DNA of 64,000 nucleotides from Ischnura elegans (GCF_921293095.1 NC_060252.1:75040866-75104865); one strand, 5' to 3'. Positions 21,630 through 32,420 are shown, counted from the stretch's first letter. Notes: generated by a model not told the origin, from the letters alone. A program made the numbers and translations.

Positions 21630-24371
21630 CCCATTTATGCCCACTAATTTTTTTGCAAGAAAATTTAACTTTTTTTACATTTTTCGAACTTATTATTCCT
21701 CTGGACAACAGAAAAAATATATTAAAAAATCCTGAAGCATTTGTTTAAAAATTATGACATGGGTCGTTTTCGACCCACTGGGCATTGGTGAGCACATTTA
21801 GGATATTGACTCTTGGATCGTTTTCTAATAGGCTCTTCAGAGTTATTGAGGTGCAACTGCTTTATGATTTCCAATTTGTTTTGTTTTGTTTTTTAATTGA
21901 ATTTTAATTAACTTACATTATTTTGGGATAATTTGTTAAAATAAAAAAAATATTTCAAGATACTATTCATATAAAATAATTGTTTATTTCCTTCTAAGTT
22001 TTAACGGTCGGAGATATTTTTATGGTACTCCTCAAAGCACTTATCGTGCAAAGGAATGCAACATTTATGGCATGATTTTACTGTTTTACTACGACATAAA
22101 ACGCATCTTCTTCTTGGCTGATCTGTGGGAATGATATGGTGCGGTCCACTCGTTCGGATTATCTCTGGAGGTGCAAACTTGCTCATTGGCCCTGCTCGTT
22201 GTGGTGGAATACCATATTTCTTCAATAATGATATTACAATTTCTCTTCTGAGAGCTAAACTGTCCAGTTTCATACCATAAGTACTGCTGAGACACCATGC
22301 ATTACTCATGCATACATCCATCATCCAGAGAAATATGGGCGTGTACCACTTTTTCCCACGAATGCCAATGCGGTAATTAGAAATATTATTGTCCATTTGG
22401 TCTACACCACCCATGTTTCGATTGTACATGGCAATAACGTGGGGTTGTGGAATTTCAATTCTTCCTTTTACGGATGCTGAATATCTCGTTGCCTTCTGCT
22501 GAGGTTCGAAGCCAAACTGATTAGATAGCATTTTGACAACATTATTGTCCATCCACCTAACTGCACTGACATTGTCCTCCCGGGATACACGACAGTCATA
22601 TCTACCTCTCTCATTTCTTTTAAACACTTTAACATCCTGCAAGGGGCAGTTATCAATTCGGTTCACTCTAGCGGTTCCCGTTCCACCATTGCCAAATTTT
22701 GTTAGTTCGTGTATTAGATTCGCAGAAGTGAAAAAATTATCAAAATACAGGGAGAAATTCAGCAGTGGATAATTTTTTTTAGGATTTCAGCTAACCCCAT
22801 CACCACAGATTCACCGAGCCCTCTTGATGAAGTGAAAACCCTTTTTTCCTTTACTTTCCCTTGGTAGATATAAAATTGGATGCAGTCCCCTAGGCGGAGT
22901 GCAGCTACCCAGGCCTTATAACCGAATCTCACTGGCTTTCCCCGAATAAACTGTTTGCATCCGTGCCTTCCAAAGTATGGAATCATAGCCTCATCGATAG
23001 AAATTGATTCTTCTAAAGGCGCAAATCTACAAAAGTTTTTGTTGAGTTCACAAATGACTGGACGCAATTTTGCGAGACGATCGGATATGTCTAATGCACC
23101 ATTATCTGCACAATGGATGTTCGTAAATATATCCTCAAACTTGTTTCTTCTCATACATCTAGACACCAGTGAATTGCAGACATATTCCTTTTCTTCCCAA
23201 TACAATCTTCTTCTTGGGAGCCAGTTACATCCGGACAAAAACAATATGCCTAAAAATGTATACATATCTTCCTTGGAAACCTGCACACACCTATTCCTCG
23301 CTGCTGCATATTGATTTGTAAACTCAACAAGTTTCGTAATAATGTTGTCATCAATAAAAAGTTCGAAAAACTCTAATGGGTGACTGGACGAGGATAAAGT
23401 CAGTGGAGGTATAAAACATGTACACCAAGAATCATAAACAGGGGTAGTTAGATCACAACTGACCCATCTCCGTGTTATGTTTTGGGTTTTGGTTGATTTC
23501 CTTCTCCTTTTAGAATGGGATGATTCTTCAACGAATTTAATTTCCTCATCAACTTCACCAGGGTCATCTTCAATGTCAATGTTGAAGTCACCTTCCGCTT
23601 GCACCTGCCGGCCACAAAGACGATCAGGATCATTACATTCTTCGTCCCCAGAATCCTCACATGTTTCGTTTCCATCTTCTGGAGGAGTTATGTAAATATA
23701 TACTTCATCTTTGACACCTTTTTCATCCAACTCTTCTAGCTCGTGAAGTATTTCTGTTGTAGTCAGCTGTTTGCGACTAAATTAGAGACATAATTAGTCA
23801 ATGAGCTCACGAAAAAAATATGTTTATAAAATAAAAATATGTCCTCTAGGAATTATATACTAACCTTGCTATGCCAAAATTTATTTGGACTAATGCACTC
23901 CAAAAGAATCTTATCGCAGTTCAGCAGAGAGAACGCTCGAATTCTGGTCAACCTAGTATGTCTGGAGTTGCCCGACAAAGTAGCCTTATCTGCCCAGTGG
24001 GTCGAAAACGACCCACACCAATATCATGACCCGTGACAGACACAGGAGACATGAAATTTGGTAATTGAATACGGAATAATGAAATTGAGTGTACAAAGTA
24101 TTGTAGCATGTCGTGTCATTTTGATTGAGCTTGAAAATTTTGGTTACATTGTACGTCAAAGTTATTCGAAAATCGCGGTAAAGAGAGGTAATTTTTTATG
24201 CTCACATTACAATGATTTGAAAATGTATCCTTGGAAATATTACTTCAGGAATGAATCACTTGCTTCACTGTTAGACGAAAATAACAACAATATAGAAAAA
24301 TACTTCAAATTAGAGGGGTTAGGATTTTTTAAATCCCGTGGGTCGAAAACGACCCACTGGGCATAAATGGG
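21630..24371 (-). mobile_element. piggyBac-superfamily transposon, near-intact
   Basis: A 2742-bp element bounded by perfect 14-bp TIRs CCCATTTATGCCCA (21630-21643 and inverted 24358-24371) and TTAA on both sides (21626-21629 and 24372-24375), the target site of piggyBac transposons. Subterminal palindromes GGGTCG-N4-CGACCC occur at 21761-21776, 23999-24014 and 24340-24355, each next to ACTGGGCA or its complement. It encodes one transposase on the minus strand (22001-23776). Conserved ends and catalytic residues suggest recent activity. Confidence 0.93.
22001..23776 (-). pseudogene. piggyBac transposase, one frameshift, start codon not seen
   Basis: DDE/D transposase that excises and inserts the element at TTAA. 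The N-terminal part (23776-22759) has an acidic leader, a basic patch SKRRRKS and the domain core with SIDEAMIPYFG, whose Asp (codon 22993-22995) is the first catalytic residue, then KPVRFGYKAW. An A8 run (22773-22780 on the complement) shifts the frame. The correct downstream frame gives SLYFDNFFTS (Asp, 22739-22741), then MGGVDQMDNN (Asp at 22400-22402 and 22391-22393). A C-terminal Cys/His finger follows (CVLC, CHKC, HDKC). The coding length is about 590 codons, normal for the family. No in-frame ATG precedes the core. An 88-bp intron (23777-23864, donor GTTAGT, acceptor TTTAG) would join a codon ATA-GCA-AGT-CGC, where an ATG would be expected. AATAAA lies just after the stop (21983-21988). 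Confidence 0.92.
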
Positions 24372-24375
24372 TTAA

Positions 24376-24750
24376 TGTATATATTAGAAATTTTGAAGGA
24401 AAAAATTGATAAAAGTGTCATTTGACTATTGTGCCTTTTGTTAACCAGTACCGTAACGGGCATGACTCCGCTAGTGATATGATAAATAATAGCTTAAGTT
24501 TTACAAGAGAACTTACTGCGCTACGACGAGGACAAATAATGACCGGTAGAGAAGGAGAGAAGAGCCCTCTTGCAACCTCATCAGTCGACCAGCTGCATCG
24601 GCAGCAAACGCTCTCCTTGCAGCCCAAAGAGACACTGACATCCTCGCTGCTAACTGCACGCGCCGAAAGCGAGGCGGTGGTCTTAGCCCCATTCTGAAGG
24701 TTCGTCAAATGGATACGGTGAGTCCCTGTCTGCCGCAATGGCGCACCGCC
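24376..24750 (+). other. stretch with a possible exon
   Basis: CTCTCCTTGCAG (ending near 24620) looks like an acceptor and GATACG/GTGAGTCC (near 24717) like a donor. Between them one frame is open (QRDTDILAANC ... LSPILKVRQMDT). No homology is recognised; treat it as a weak candidate only. Confidence 0.2.
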
Positions 24751-25195
24751 TCATCATCATCATCATTGGTCAGCAATCCTAGGATTGGTTTGACGCAGCT
24801 CTCCACTCAATTCTCCTAAGAGCTAATCTTTTCACACCTACGTATTTATTCTCTTTCACATATTTCTTTACTTGTTCCATATATTTTGTTCGAGGTGTTC
24901 CTTTTCCGTTCTTGCCTTCCACTTGTCCTTCGACGATTGTCTTCATCAGGCCATCATGTCTCAAGATGTGACCAGTAAGGTTGTTCCGTCTTCTTGTTAA
25001 GGTTTTCATGAGGCTTCTCTCCTCTCCTACTCTTCTTAGGACTTCCTCGTTACTAACTCGGTCTATCCATTTGATTTTCATCATTCTTCTGTAGCACCAC
25101 ATTTCGAAGGCCTCTATCCTTGCTTTCTCCGCTGCGGTCATTGTCCATGCCTCACTTCCGTATAGGAGCATACTCCAGATGTAGGTTCTTATAAA
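24751..25195 (-). pseudogene. RTE-like LINE 3' end with (ATG)n tail
   Basis: The minus-strand frame of 130 codons (25171-24779) reads LLYGSEAWTMTAAEKARIEA, then EMWCYRRMMKIKWIDRVSNE, GHILRHDGL and PRTKYMEQVKKYVKEN. This is the C-terminal region after the reverse transcriptase in elements often annotated as endonuclease-reverse transcriptase. It ends in ASNQS, a short UTR (CCTAGGATTGCTGACC) and a tail of ATG/GAT triplets (24751-24765 on the complement). 5' truncated near 25195, as expected for target-primed reverse transcription. The same family occurs at 13179-13395, 29968-30035, 47886-48170 and 56560-56960. Confidence 0.88.
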
Positions 25196-25602
25196 TTGTT
25201 TGAAAATTTTGCATTATCATACTTTAAAGTCTAATATCTAATTCAGCTTCGATTCAGCGTCACAAAATCACGGACCAATCAAAAATAGCTTTTAAACAAA
25301 GTGGCGAAAAATTGCGTCGAGAGGCACTACAAAAGGGTAGATTTAAAATTTCTTATCTCAATAAAAAGTTATCAAAAAGAATTGGAAAAAATAGCCAATC
25401 AGTTTTATATTTTTTCCATTTGAATCGATTCACACGGATAAATACGATTTCAAGATCTACATGAATTATTGGCTTAATTTAAAACTAACGAAGAGATTTC
25501 TAAGAAATCCAAGAGCTCAGTGGACATAGTAAACAAAATTTTTAATAAAAAGGTACTTTAACTGTTTTATATGCAGGGATAGTAGGACATTGCAACATAC
25601 CG
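25196..25602. other. no feature recognised
   Basis: AT-rich, lacking repeats or frames of note. Confidence 0.45.
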
Positions 25603-25863
25603 TTACCTACTTGTTTTGGTATCAATGCGGTCACTTTCTACATGAGAACAAATGTACCCTTTAATTTCTTCCAAATTCCTAAAATCTCGCGGTAATTTTG
25701 TTCTGCCACACAGTAATTTTCTTCCAGAAATATTCGGATAGGATGTAGGTAGCAATCCACGGAGGATATCCTCCATTTCAGCTTCCTTCTGAAATGTTTC
25801 TAGAGTAGTTTCAGAATACTTCCGAGTGCTTTTGTGCCAAGGGTTCTTTAAATAGTATACCAA
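25603..25863 (-). CDS. unrecognised ORF, 86 codons, protein-like composition
   Basis: The frame starts MVYYLKNPWHKSTRKY, is followed by a Glu/Lys-rich helix (ETTLETFQKEAEMEDIL) and LPTSYPNISGRKLLCG, and ends in DTKTSR. Its composition looks more protein-like than the AT-driven frames around it. No domain is recognised. It might be one exon of a longer gene or part of a DNA transposon. Confidence 0.3.
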   Translation of the reverse strand: MVYYLKNPWHKSTRKYSETTLETFQKEAEMEDILRGLLPTSYPNISGRKLLCGRTKLPRDFRNLEEIKGYICSHVESDRIDTKTSR

Positions 25864-26314
25864 TCGGAAGTACTACTGTCCTAACAATAAAGGCCACACG
25901 AAAAATCACCTTCTGAAATGTCGGTGGTGAGAAAATTTCATCCGGAGCAATGGAAGCGAATTATTCATTCGTCTATGTGTCAAAGTGAGGAAATATCAGT
26001 TTTTTATTAAACATTTTAGAGGAATATAAAATGGTTTTTCTCTTTCAGAAGGGCTTGATCGGAAAACTTAAAATTCATGCATAATTGTGGAATGATGATA
26101 GTATGTAATTTTATTAATTCAGTCTAGTCCGGTGTAAATATATGCTAATTTGTGCAATAAACTGGAGAAAATTTATGCATGATCTTCAAGTTTACTAACA
26201 GATACAAAATCGATAACAAAGGAATAAAATTTTCACACAAATACGCTTAAGCAAATGGCTTGTACCAAATTTTATTTTTTTAGCTGAACGGTTGCCCCGC
26301 TTAGTTGAACGGAT
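25864..26314. other. no feature recognised
   Basis: AT-rich intervening sequence. Confidence 0.45.
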
Positions 26315-26322
26315 GTCATCGG

Positions 26323-26576
26323 CAGTGGGGTAACCAGGAATTCCGTTCGGGGGGGTGGGTCGAAACCCAGGGGAGAAATAAAAGAACAGGGTACTAAGTA
26401 AAGAGTTTAAAACTAATTCTAGCACTTATCATAATGGAAAAAATCATTTGTCAAAGAAACTTCTTGTAAAGTCATGATTTTTCAATATTTTGTTTTCTTT
26501 TATGAAGGAAATAAATTGTTTTTATATTTTAGGGGGGATCAGGACCCCCCGGACCTCTCCTTTGGCTACGCCACTG
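26323..26576. mobile_element. hAT-type G-tract MITE
   Basis: 254 bp from CAGTGGGGTAACCAGGAATT to TTTGGCTACGCCACTG. Flanked by 8-bp repeats GTCATCGG (26315-26322) and GTCATTGG (26577-26584), 7 of 8 identical, fitting hAT. A G7 run follows the left TIR and AGGACCCCCCGG precedes the right one. The core matches 19317-19590, 40890-41149 and 62082-62322. Confidence 0.8.
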
Positions 26577-26584
26577 GTCATTGG

Positions 26585-27463
26585 TAATGGAGGGGGACAA
26601 GATTTAATTTTATGAAAATGCAGAGGAAATATTGCGTTTTATGGCTAAATTAATGTATTTCATTCCTTATGCTTCTATTTTTAATTTTCCTGCATCTACA
26701 AGGTAAAATCATAAAATAAATAGATATCGTTTGAAATTCGCTCCCATTACTTTTTTTATTATTTTATATAATTATTATTGCTATTTAAAAATAACTACTT
26801 GCCAAAAAATAAGGCTAGTGGAATGTATGTGTTTCAATAATTTACTTCTTTAAGTGTCATTTTACAAACAATATGTCTAAAATAACCATAAGAATTTTCG
26901 TCGTGGCGCGAAAAAAACATTATATTTAAAATTTGACCATTTTTGGACAATTTTATCAAAATCTCTTGATCGCATAAAAAGTTTGAGAACTGTAAAAGTT
27001 CTGGTTTCTAGCAGCAAGGACCTAGTTTAAGAAGGCTGTTGCACTGAGAAACTTCAGCTCGAAATTCAAAATCGTGCATTTGGTCTATCATTTTGTGATT
27101 CCAGCCCCTTTAGGCAGTGCCTTCGCCCAACTTGCGCTCTATATCAGTTTTTGCGAGCTGAAAGAATGATGAATGTCGATTTGAACTTGAAAGATTTATA
27201 TGACAATCTTGAAAATTTTGACTTGAAGATATTTTTTACCATTTTCAATCTTACGGGAAACTCAATGTAAAGTTTTAAACAATTAAGGGGAAAATTAAGT
27301 GGCCATTGATTTTGTGACTATTTGGAATCTAGTTAACATAATGAAAAGTAAAGAAAACTTTCTAATTCATCACAAATGCGTGGAATTATACATGTGGAAT
27401 GATAAAGTTTCCTTTATTTTTCATTAATTTTTATTAATAAAAAAAACGCCGGGTCGTATGCGC
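26585..27463. other. no feature recognised
   Basis: AT-rich. No coding signal. Confidence 0.45.
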
Positions 27464-27737
27464 CAGTGGCGAAACTAGTAATATGCTTTGGGGGGATGAG
27501 ATGGCTTGTGGTGACGACCCTTCCCAGGGACCCTTCGGGAAAAGTTTTGAAAAATGACATGCCAGGAAATATATTTTACATCATTTTGGTACTAAAAATT
27601 GAACTTTATGCAGATTCAGTTATTATATGTGAAAACTAGACAATAGTTTAAATTTTTTTTTAATTTCTATGAGGCTTCTGGGAGGTATCTATCCATTTAT
27701 ATCTATCTATCTATCCCCCCCCATAGTTACGCCACTG
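27464..27737. mobile_element. hAT-type MITE
   Basis: CAGTGGCGAAACTAG on the left and CATAGTTACGCCACTG on the right bound 274 bp, with a G6 run on the left and a C8 run on the right. The flanks are made of TATGCG repeats, so an 8-bp duplication cannot be judged. The interior differs from the other G-tract MITEs. Confidence 0.6.
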
Positions 27738-27799
27738 CGCTATGCGTATGCGCTATGCGTTCTATGAGGTAAAATAAATTCCTTTTTTTACGGAACGGA

Positions 27800-29681
27800 C
27801 TGCGGCATCCTCCATGTGGCCACCTTACACGCGACAAAGAAACCTACTGCTGCCTTCTAAAGCAACCCTTTCGCGCCAAAGGGTGATTAAAAAAATATCC
27901 ACCACCTCCTCCATTCACCCCTCGCTCAGTCATTCCCGTGAGAGATGGGGCTGCACCCTCCGTGAAAGAAGGAAGAGGGGAGGTGGTGCAGCAAGAAGCA
28001 CGATAGAGCCTCTACCCCCCTCCCGGCAATCCCTCCCGCGCCTCCCCGCGACTACCTTCGCCGTTCACGGTCCCCTCCACCTCTCCTCCGGCGTATAAAT
28101 ATCCCCTCCCTTTTCCTCACGATTCCAGCAACTCACGACACGTAGCCGTGCCCACCTCCACAAACCGGTGCCTCCTCCCCCCCTCCCCCACGACCTCTCC
28201 CCTCCGCCCCCTCCCGCCCCGCCGGTTGTTCTGCTGGAAGGACTCCTCGGCGACCAGAGGCGGCCAGCCGGAGTCAAGTCAGTCAGTTAGTCGGTGTCGA
28301 CGCGGTCGGAGAGTAAAATTGCCCGCGTTGCGTGGACCTATTCGCTGGTGCAAAGCCCCTGTTGGGCCTCCAGTGTTGCCCCATTCGAGCCTTCCAGTAG
28401 CGCAGCAACGCCGGCATTTGTCGACCCGCGAACACTTTCGATAAGGTGGGCCGCGAGATAAATATTTCTGCATGAGGGTCGAGGTGTAACAACTTCCTCA
28501 AAACGTGGAGGCTACTCACCGAAGTTTTCGCCAGCGAGTGACCGTTTCAACGTTGTCTCGGATACCACAGCTGTTGTCTTCATTGTTTTCAAAGCGCCGC
28601 AAGTGTTTCTCGTCCAGCGTTCAAGTCTGTTTGTGTTTTGTGTCGGTGATCGCGGCCGAATGCCACGATAGCGCAGTTACTCGTGTTGCAGCTACCCCGT
28701 GGATTGTGACTCTTACCTCGTCCATTGCGGGATTCCAACGCGAGCTGGCCGCGACTCTTTTAGCGGCCTGACTTTTCCTCACCTGTAAACACGTAAATTT
28801 CAGGAGTGAATATCCTCGGAGGGTCGTTTTGGGTGTGAAATGAGGAGTACGTCCTGAGGGCGAGAGACGCCGTAAGACGGTCATACGGTGGCGCCTGTAG
28901 GGTCGAGGTTTCCCTGTCACTTGGGAGTAGACGTCTGGCCGCAGTGCACAGTAGCTGTTGTGGAAAGTAATTATGGTCCTTCCCTACTTGTGAAGATACT
29001 CTTTCCGCTTAAAAGCTTTTTTACATTCCACTTACCCTTTCGCCAACATATTTTTGAGGTGACCCTTTCATTTACTCAGCCTTCCGTTTCCAAAACACTG
29101 TTGTCAGAAGCACTGAACAACCACCTCCAATTTAGCAAAAAAGCAAGGCGTCATATTTATAATAATTATAAAGGTGTTACTATGAATCGCCTTGGCAATA
29201 GGTGCGAAAGGAGGGGAGGAAAATATGCCAAGTAGATAGTAGGAAGAGGAAGTGGAGCTGATGTCGCAAGACGTGTTATTCGTCGTCGAAAGTTTTTAAA
29301 ACTTTTCCTCGGAGTGGGCGTTGTCTTCTCATCTGGCGTGCGAGTCACGTGGAAACCTTCGACCTGGGCCGGTTCTTCGGGCGGACCAGGTTCTACATCT
29401 ATCTTCTAGGACGGGCCTACGCTTCCCTCTCGTGACCTTTCTCTTGAGGCTATTGGTGCTTTACTTGTTGGAATATATTATTTACCTGGATCTCGGAGAT
29501 CGAGGCATGTGATCTCTGTTGAGTGTAGTGGATTCCATCGCGTGTCATCTCACTGTTGTGTATTTACGCTCCCCCGTGTGAAGTGATGAGGTAAAGAAAA
29601 AGTGTGTTTTTCAGTGTGTAGTGTTCCCTTGTGCTTGGTGTGGTTGCGGTGCTTCGTTTGTTTGGTGTGCCATGAGGAAGC
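27800..29681 (+). promoter_or_regulatory. CpG-rich promoter and long 5' UTR
   Basis: The most GC- and CpG-rich block in the window, ending at the claudin-like start codon. A TATA box TATAAATA is at 28094-28101, with a TCA-type initiator about 25 bases downstream (A at 28119). A second arthropod-like initiator TCAGT lies at 28283-28287. If transcription starts there the 5' UTR is about 1.4-1.6 kb, unless spliced. GTGTTTTTCAG (ending 29614) is a plausible acceptor just before the coding start. Several upstream ATGs could dampen translation. Short frames throughout are open because of GC content and are not treated as genes. Confidence 0.6.
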
Positions 29682-29901
29682 ATGGAGCGTCGCGAAGGAG
29701 GTAGTAGCGAGACGGAGGGCGTCGCCACTGTCGTCGAGACGTCGACCGCCGCCGCCAAGGGCGCCACAGACGTCGAGCGCGAGAAGAACCGCAAGAGGGC
29801 GCTGTACTCCACCCTCGTGGCCGGCCTCGGATTCGTCTGCTTCGCGGCCGGTGCGACGGCTGTCGGACTGCCCCTTTGGGGATACTTCGACAATCCTGAA
29901 G
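29682..29901 (+). CDS. first coding exon, claudin/PMP22-like membrane protein
   Basis: ATG in good context (GAAGCATGG) opens 73 codons that end at GAAG/GTAAGA (donor at 29902). Residues 1-40 are hydrophilic and Glu/Ala/Thr-rich (MERREGGSSETEG, then DVEREKNRKRA, cytosolic and basic next to the membrane). Residues 42-62 form one membrane span (STLVAGLGFVCFAAGATAVG) followed by LPLWGYFDNPEG. A short N-terminus, first span, then L-P-x-W at the start of the extracellular loop is the layout of claudin/PMP22-family four-span proteins. The W-GLW-C-C signature would lie in the next exon, which was not found. Strong GC3 bias and the CpG-rich promoter support a real gene. Family assignment is tentative; another tetraspan or a single-pass protein is possible. 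Confidence 0.8.
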
Positions 29902-29967
29902 GTAAGATATGGTCTGGAGGGTAAAGCTCGATCATTATGAAATTGAAAAAGTAAATGTAATGTTTCA

Positions 29968-30035
29968 AAAATCATCACCATCATAAGTCATTAATCCGAA
30001 GATTGGTTTGACGCAATTCTTCTGTCAGGTAGAAT
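29968..30035 (-). repeat. RTE-like LINE 3' tip
   Basis: CATCACCATCATAAGTCATT followed by GATTGGTTTGACGCAATTCT matches the last 60 bases and triplet tail of the LINE at 24751-25195. It sits just inside the presumed first intron of the claudin-like gene. Confidence 0.65.
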
Positions 30036-30109
30036 ATGTAAAGAAATAACCGTTGACTTGGTAGTGGCGTGCTTTTACGTATAAGTCACCCGCAGGTGCA
30101 CTCAAAATG

Positions 30110-30170
30110 CGAACATAAAAAAAATCATTTGCCTTGACCGGGATTCGAACCCGGATGTTTTCCTCTTGTC
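30110..30170 (-). repeat. tRNA-like SINE fragment
   Basis: ACCGGGATTCGAACCCGGAT is a minus-strand box B with its T-stem. The rest of a cloverleaf is not present, so it is a SINE remnant and not a tRNA gene. Confidence 0.5.
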
Positions 30171-30410
30171 CATCACAAACCATATTTTAGTCTAAAGCTA
30201 GAAAAACCCCGCAGATAATTCATATTGGTTTCTTCATCTATCATGCCTAACTACCTTACAGAGGCATCCAATACACATGTGTAAATGATAATTTTCTATT
30301 GTAATGAATTTAAATGGTATTTCAATAATTTATTTCAAGTTCAATTCGTGCATTGTCATAATGAAGGCGCTGCATCTCTTCCCATGATGGGATTTACTAA
30401 AAATATGGCC

Positions 30411-30448
30411 ATTATCATTTTAAAATATTTATATTTTAAAATGATAAT
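30411..30448. repeat. 38-bp AT palindrome
   Basis: ATTATCATTTTAAAATATTT reads into its own complement, leaving a short central mismatch. Confidence 0.6.
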
Positions 30449-30467
30449 AAATATTTATTATTTCCTT

Positions 30468-30526
30468 TTTCTATTCCATGTTCCTATCCCTTTCTTTCCT
30501 TACCTTTGAATTTATATGTATATTAT
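30468..30526. repeat. 58-bp block shared with 16078-16135
   Basis: Reverse complement of the left part of the inverted-repeat element at 16078, nearly identical, with no second arm. Confidence 0.65.
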
Positions 30527-31046
30527 TTAAAATTTATATTTTAAAACCGCGAGAATATATTCCTACCAATATATGACTCTACCAATAAAAATCTTGAAAT
30601 TTTTATGTTCACGATGTGGTAATATTTAAATTGAAATATCTGTAAACATTTTATTTCTCCTAGAGCTTGTCTGTATAATAAGGCAAAACATATTAATTCT
30701 ATAAGTATGTATTGAGAAACGAGCATAAAGAAACAAATAAATTAGATATGTATTATAGCAATAGACATTCGCCATTGTATTAGCAAAAGCAATATGTAAA
30801 TTCAAAAGCACTATGTTATGGAAATTGAATGCATAAATTTAGGCGCAAACAATTTAGTTCCGTATACCTAAATCCATAAGCATATGAAGAAACTCCATAT
30901 TAAGAATTACGATAAATTAGGATATAAATTCTTCTATTATGTGATTTTTCTATGAATTCAGGGAAATTTTTTTTCTTGCTTTACTCTTGAATTATAATTC
31001 AGTGATATCATCAGTTTTGAATTCATTTGTTATTGAAGACTTAAGA
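30527..31046. other. no feature recognised
   Basis: Very AT-rich. Confidence 0.45.
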
Positions 31047-31479
31047 CAAAGATATGGCAGCATTTTTACTGCTTTTATATTCGCCATACATTGCAAGGGC
31101 AGGTAGTTGTCATTAAAAGAGAAATCACATTAATTTTACTCAAGGGAACGAAGGTTGCAACGTAAAATACTTTTTTGACCCCCCTTACTCTGTGCTTCAA
31201 TCCGTAGGTTAGGATGGCTGAGGCTCACTGCTGACTAAGCATTAGGCCTTAGAGTATCAAACAGTCAGGGCAGGAAGATTAGTCCTTCTCCATAGGTCAC
31301 AGCCCACCAGAAAGATTTTTGTCGAGGCTGTCGGAAGCTTCATCTGGGATTTGAACGCAAGAATCTTCGGTTCTCAGCCGAACTTGTACTCGCCAGGCCA
31401 TTACGCTCCTCTCATGAGATTAATCCTTGAATCTATGGTGATATTTCATGGACCAGGAATTAATATGATTTAAGCTGCA
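31047..31479 (-). repeat. 433-bp duplication copy A containing SINE3
   Basis: Collinear with 32970-33402 over 433 bp (CAAAGATATGGMAGCATTTT to GATTYAAGCTG). Inside, on the minus strand, is a tRNA-derived SINE head at about 31415-31335: GGAGCGTAATGGCCTGGCGA (box A region), CAAGTTCGGCTGAGAACCG (anticodon-arm-like) and GCGTTCAAATCCCAG (box B). The tail runs to about 31196. Confidence 0.75.
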
Positions 31480-31689
31480 TTCAATAATATAAAAAAAACA
31501 AATAATAATTTCCATCCTTAAATATATATCTCCTTTACCGACCATGGCTTTGACCCTCCTATGCCATCTCTCGCAGTAACATCGAAACCTAGGTCGGAAT
31601 AAAATTAAAATTTTATAATCGTGGAAAATTGCAAGTGTTTATTTCAATATGGAAATATTTCACTCGATCACGCTTGGATCTTCGGATTT

Positions 31690-31845
31690 TATTCATACGC
31701 TCACGAATATTACAAAAGAGGATCCTCAAGTCGGTGTCTAAATGCATTGTCAACTATGGCGCATTTAAATGGATTTACAGAAATCGCCACTCGCGTCGCT
31801 GACGGACAAATTGATCCGAATTTCACGGGGAAATAAGGTATAATT
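31690..31845 (+). repeat. dispersed repeat C, copy 1 (uninterrupted)
   Basis: ATTACAAAAGAGGATCCTCA, GCGCATTTAAATGG, CGTCGCTGACGGACAAATT and GGGGAAATAAGGTATA in order. The same blocks appear at 46330-46480 (diverged) and at 60866-61475 (split by a MITE). A 71-codon frame over it (31621-31836) is not considered a gene. Confidence 0.6.
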
Positions 31846-31959
31846 AGGTGTGTGAACCTAAATTTAAATTCATGATGATGTCTCCTTCATTCTATTCCTC
31901 GCATTTTCAATGACCATACCGCAAAATATTGGTGAAAAGTGGATTGAATTACACTCATC

Positions 31960-32420
31960 ACCGCGCCGCGGACATTATTGAAAGCCGATTAAAATGCGAC
32001 CGAAGTGGCAACCGAAATCAGACTTCTACGGAATGGAATCGGGCCTCCACTATGCAGTCTCCTTGGATACGCTCATCTGTTGGGCAAATTGTCTCTCTTA
32101 TTTAATCGTTTCTGTCGGACCTGGGTCGTTGGGAGCACGACGGATGCTCTTGCCGAAAACTCTCTCATCCGCTGTTCCACTTTTACAATTACGTTCCCGT
32201 GCGTCGCAGTGTGTCCAGCGGCGCGTGAAACGAAGGCGCACCAGCCGAGACGACTCGCCAAGGTGCGTCCATCAGCGAAAGGGGCTGCTCCTCCCACTTC
32301 CAACTTCCACTTCCTCGGGATTTCCCTCGCCCCCTTTCAGCTCCTTTGCCTCGCACCCTCCTCCCACAGAAATCGGACACCGTTCATAGGTGAGGGTGGT
32401 CAAAGATTCGTCCCATGCCC
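31960..32420. other. GC-rich patch, unassigned
   Basis: Two + strand frames of more than 130 codons and several minus frames are open at once, so the openness follows base composition. It may be an internal CpG island or an exon of an unknown gene. No motif was recognised. Confidence 0.3.

Noticed and set aside
22955..23695. Plus-strand frames of 119 and 72 codons
   Set aside because: Antisense shadows of the piggyBac transposase.
27814..29512. Numerous overlapping frames in the CpG-rich promoter block
   Set aside because: GC-rich DNA has few stop codons; both strands are open and the products are low-complexity Pro/Arg/Ser.
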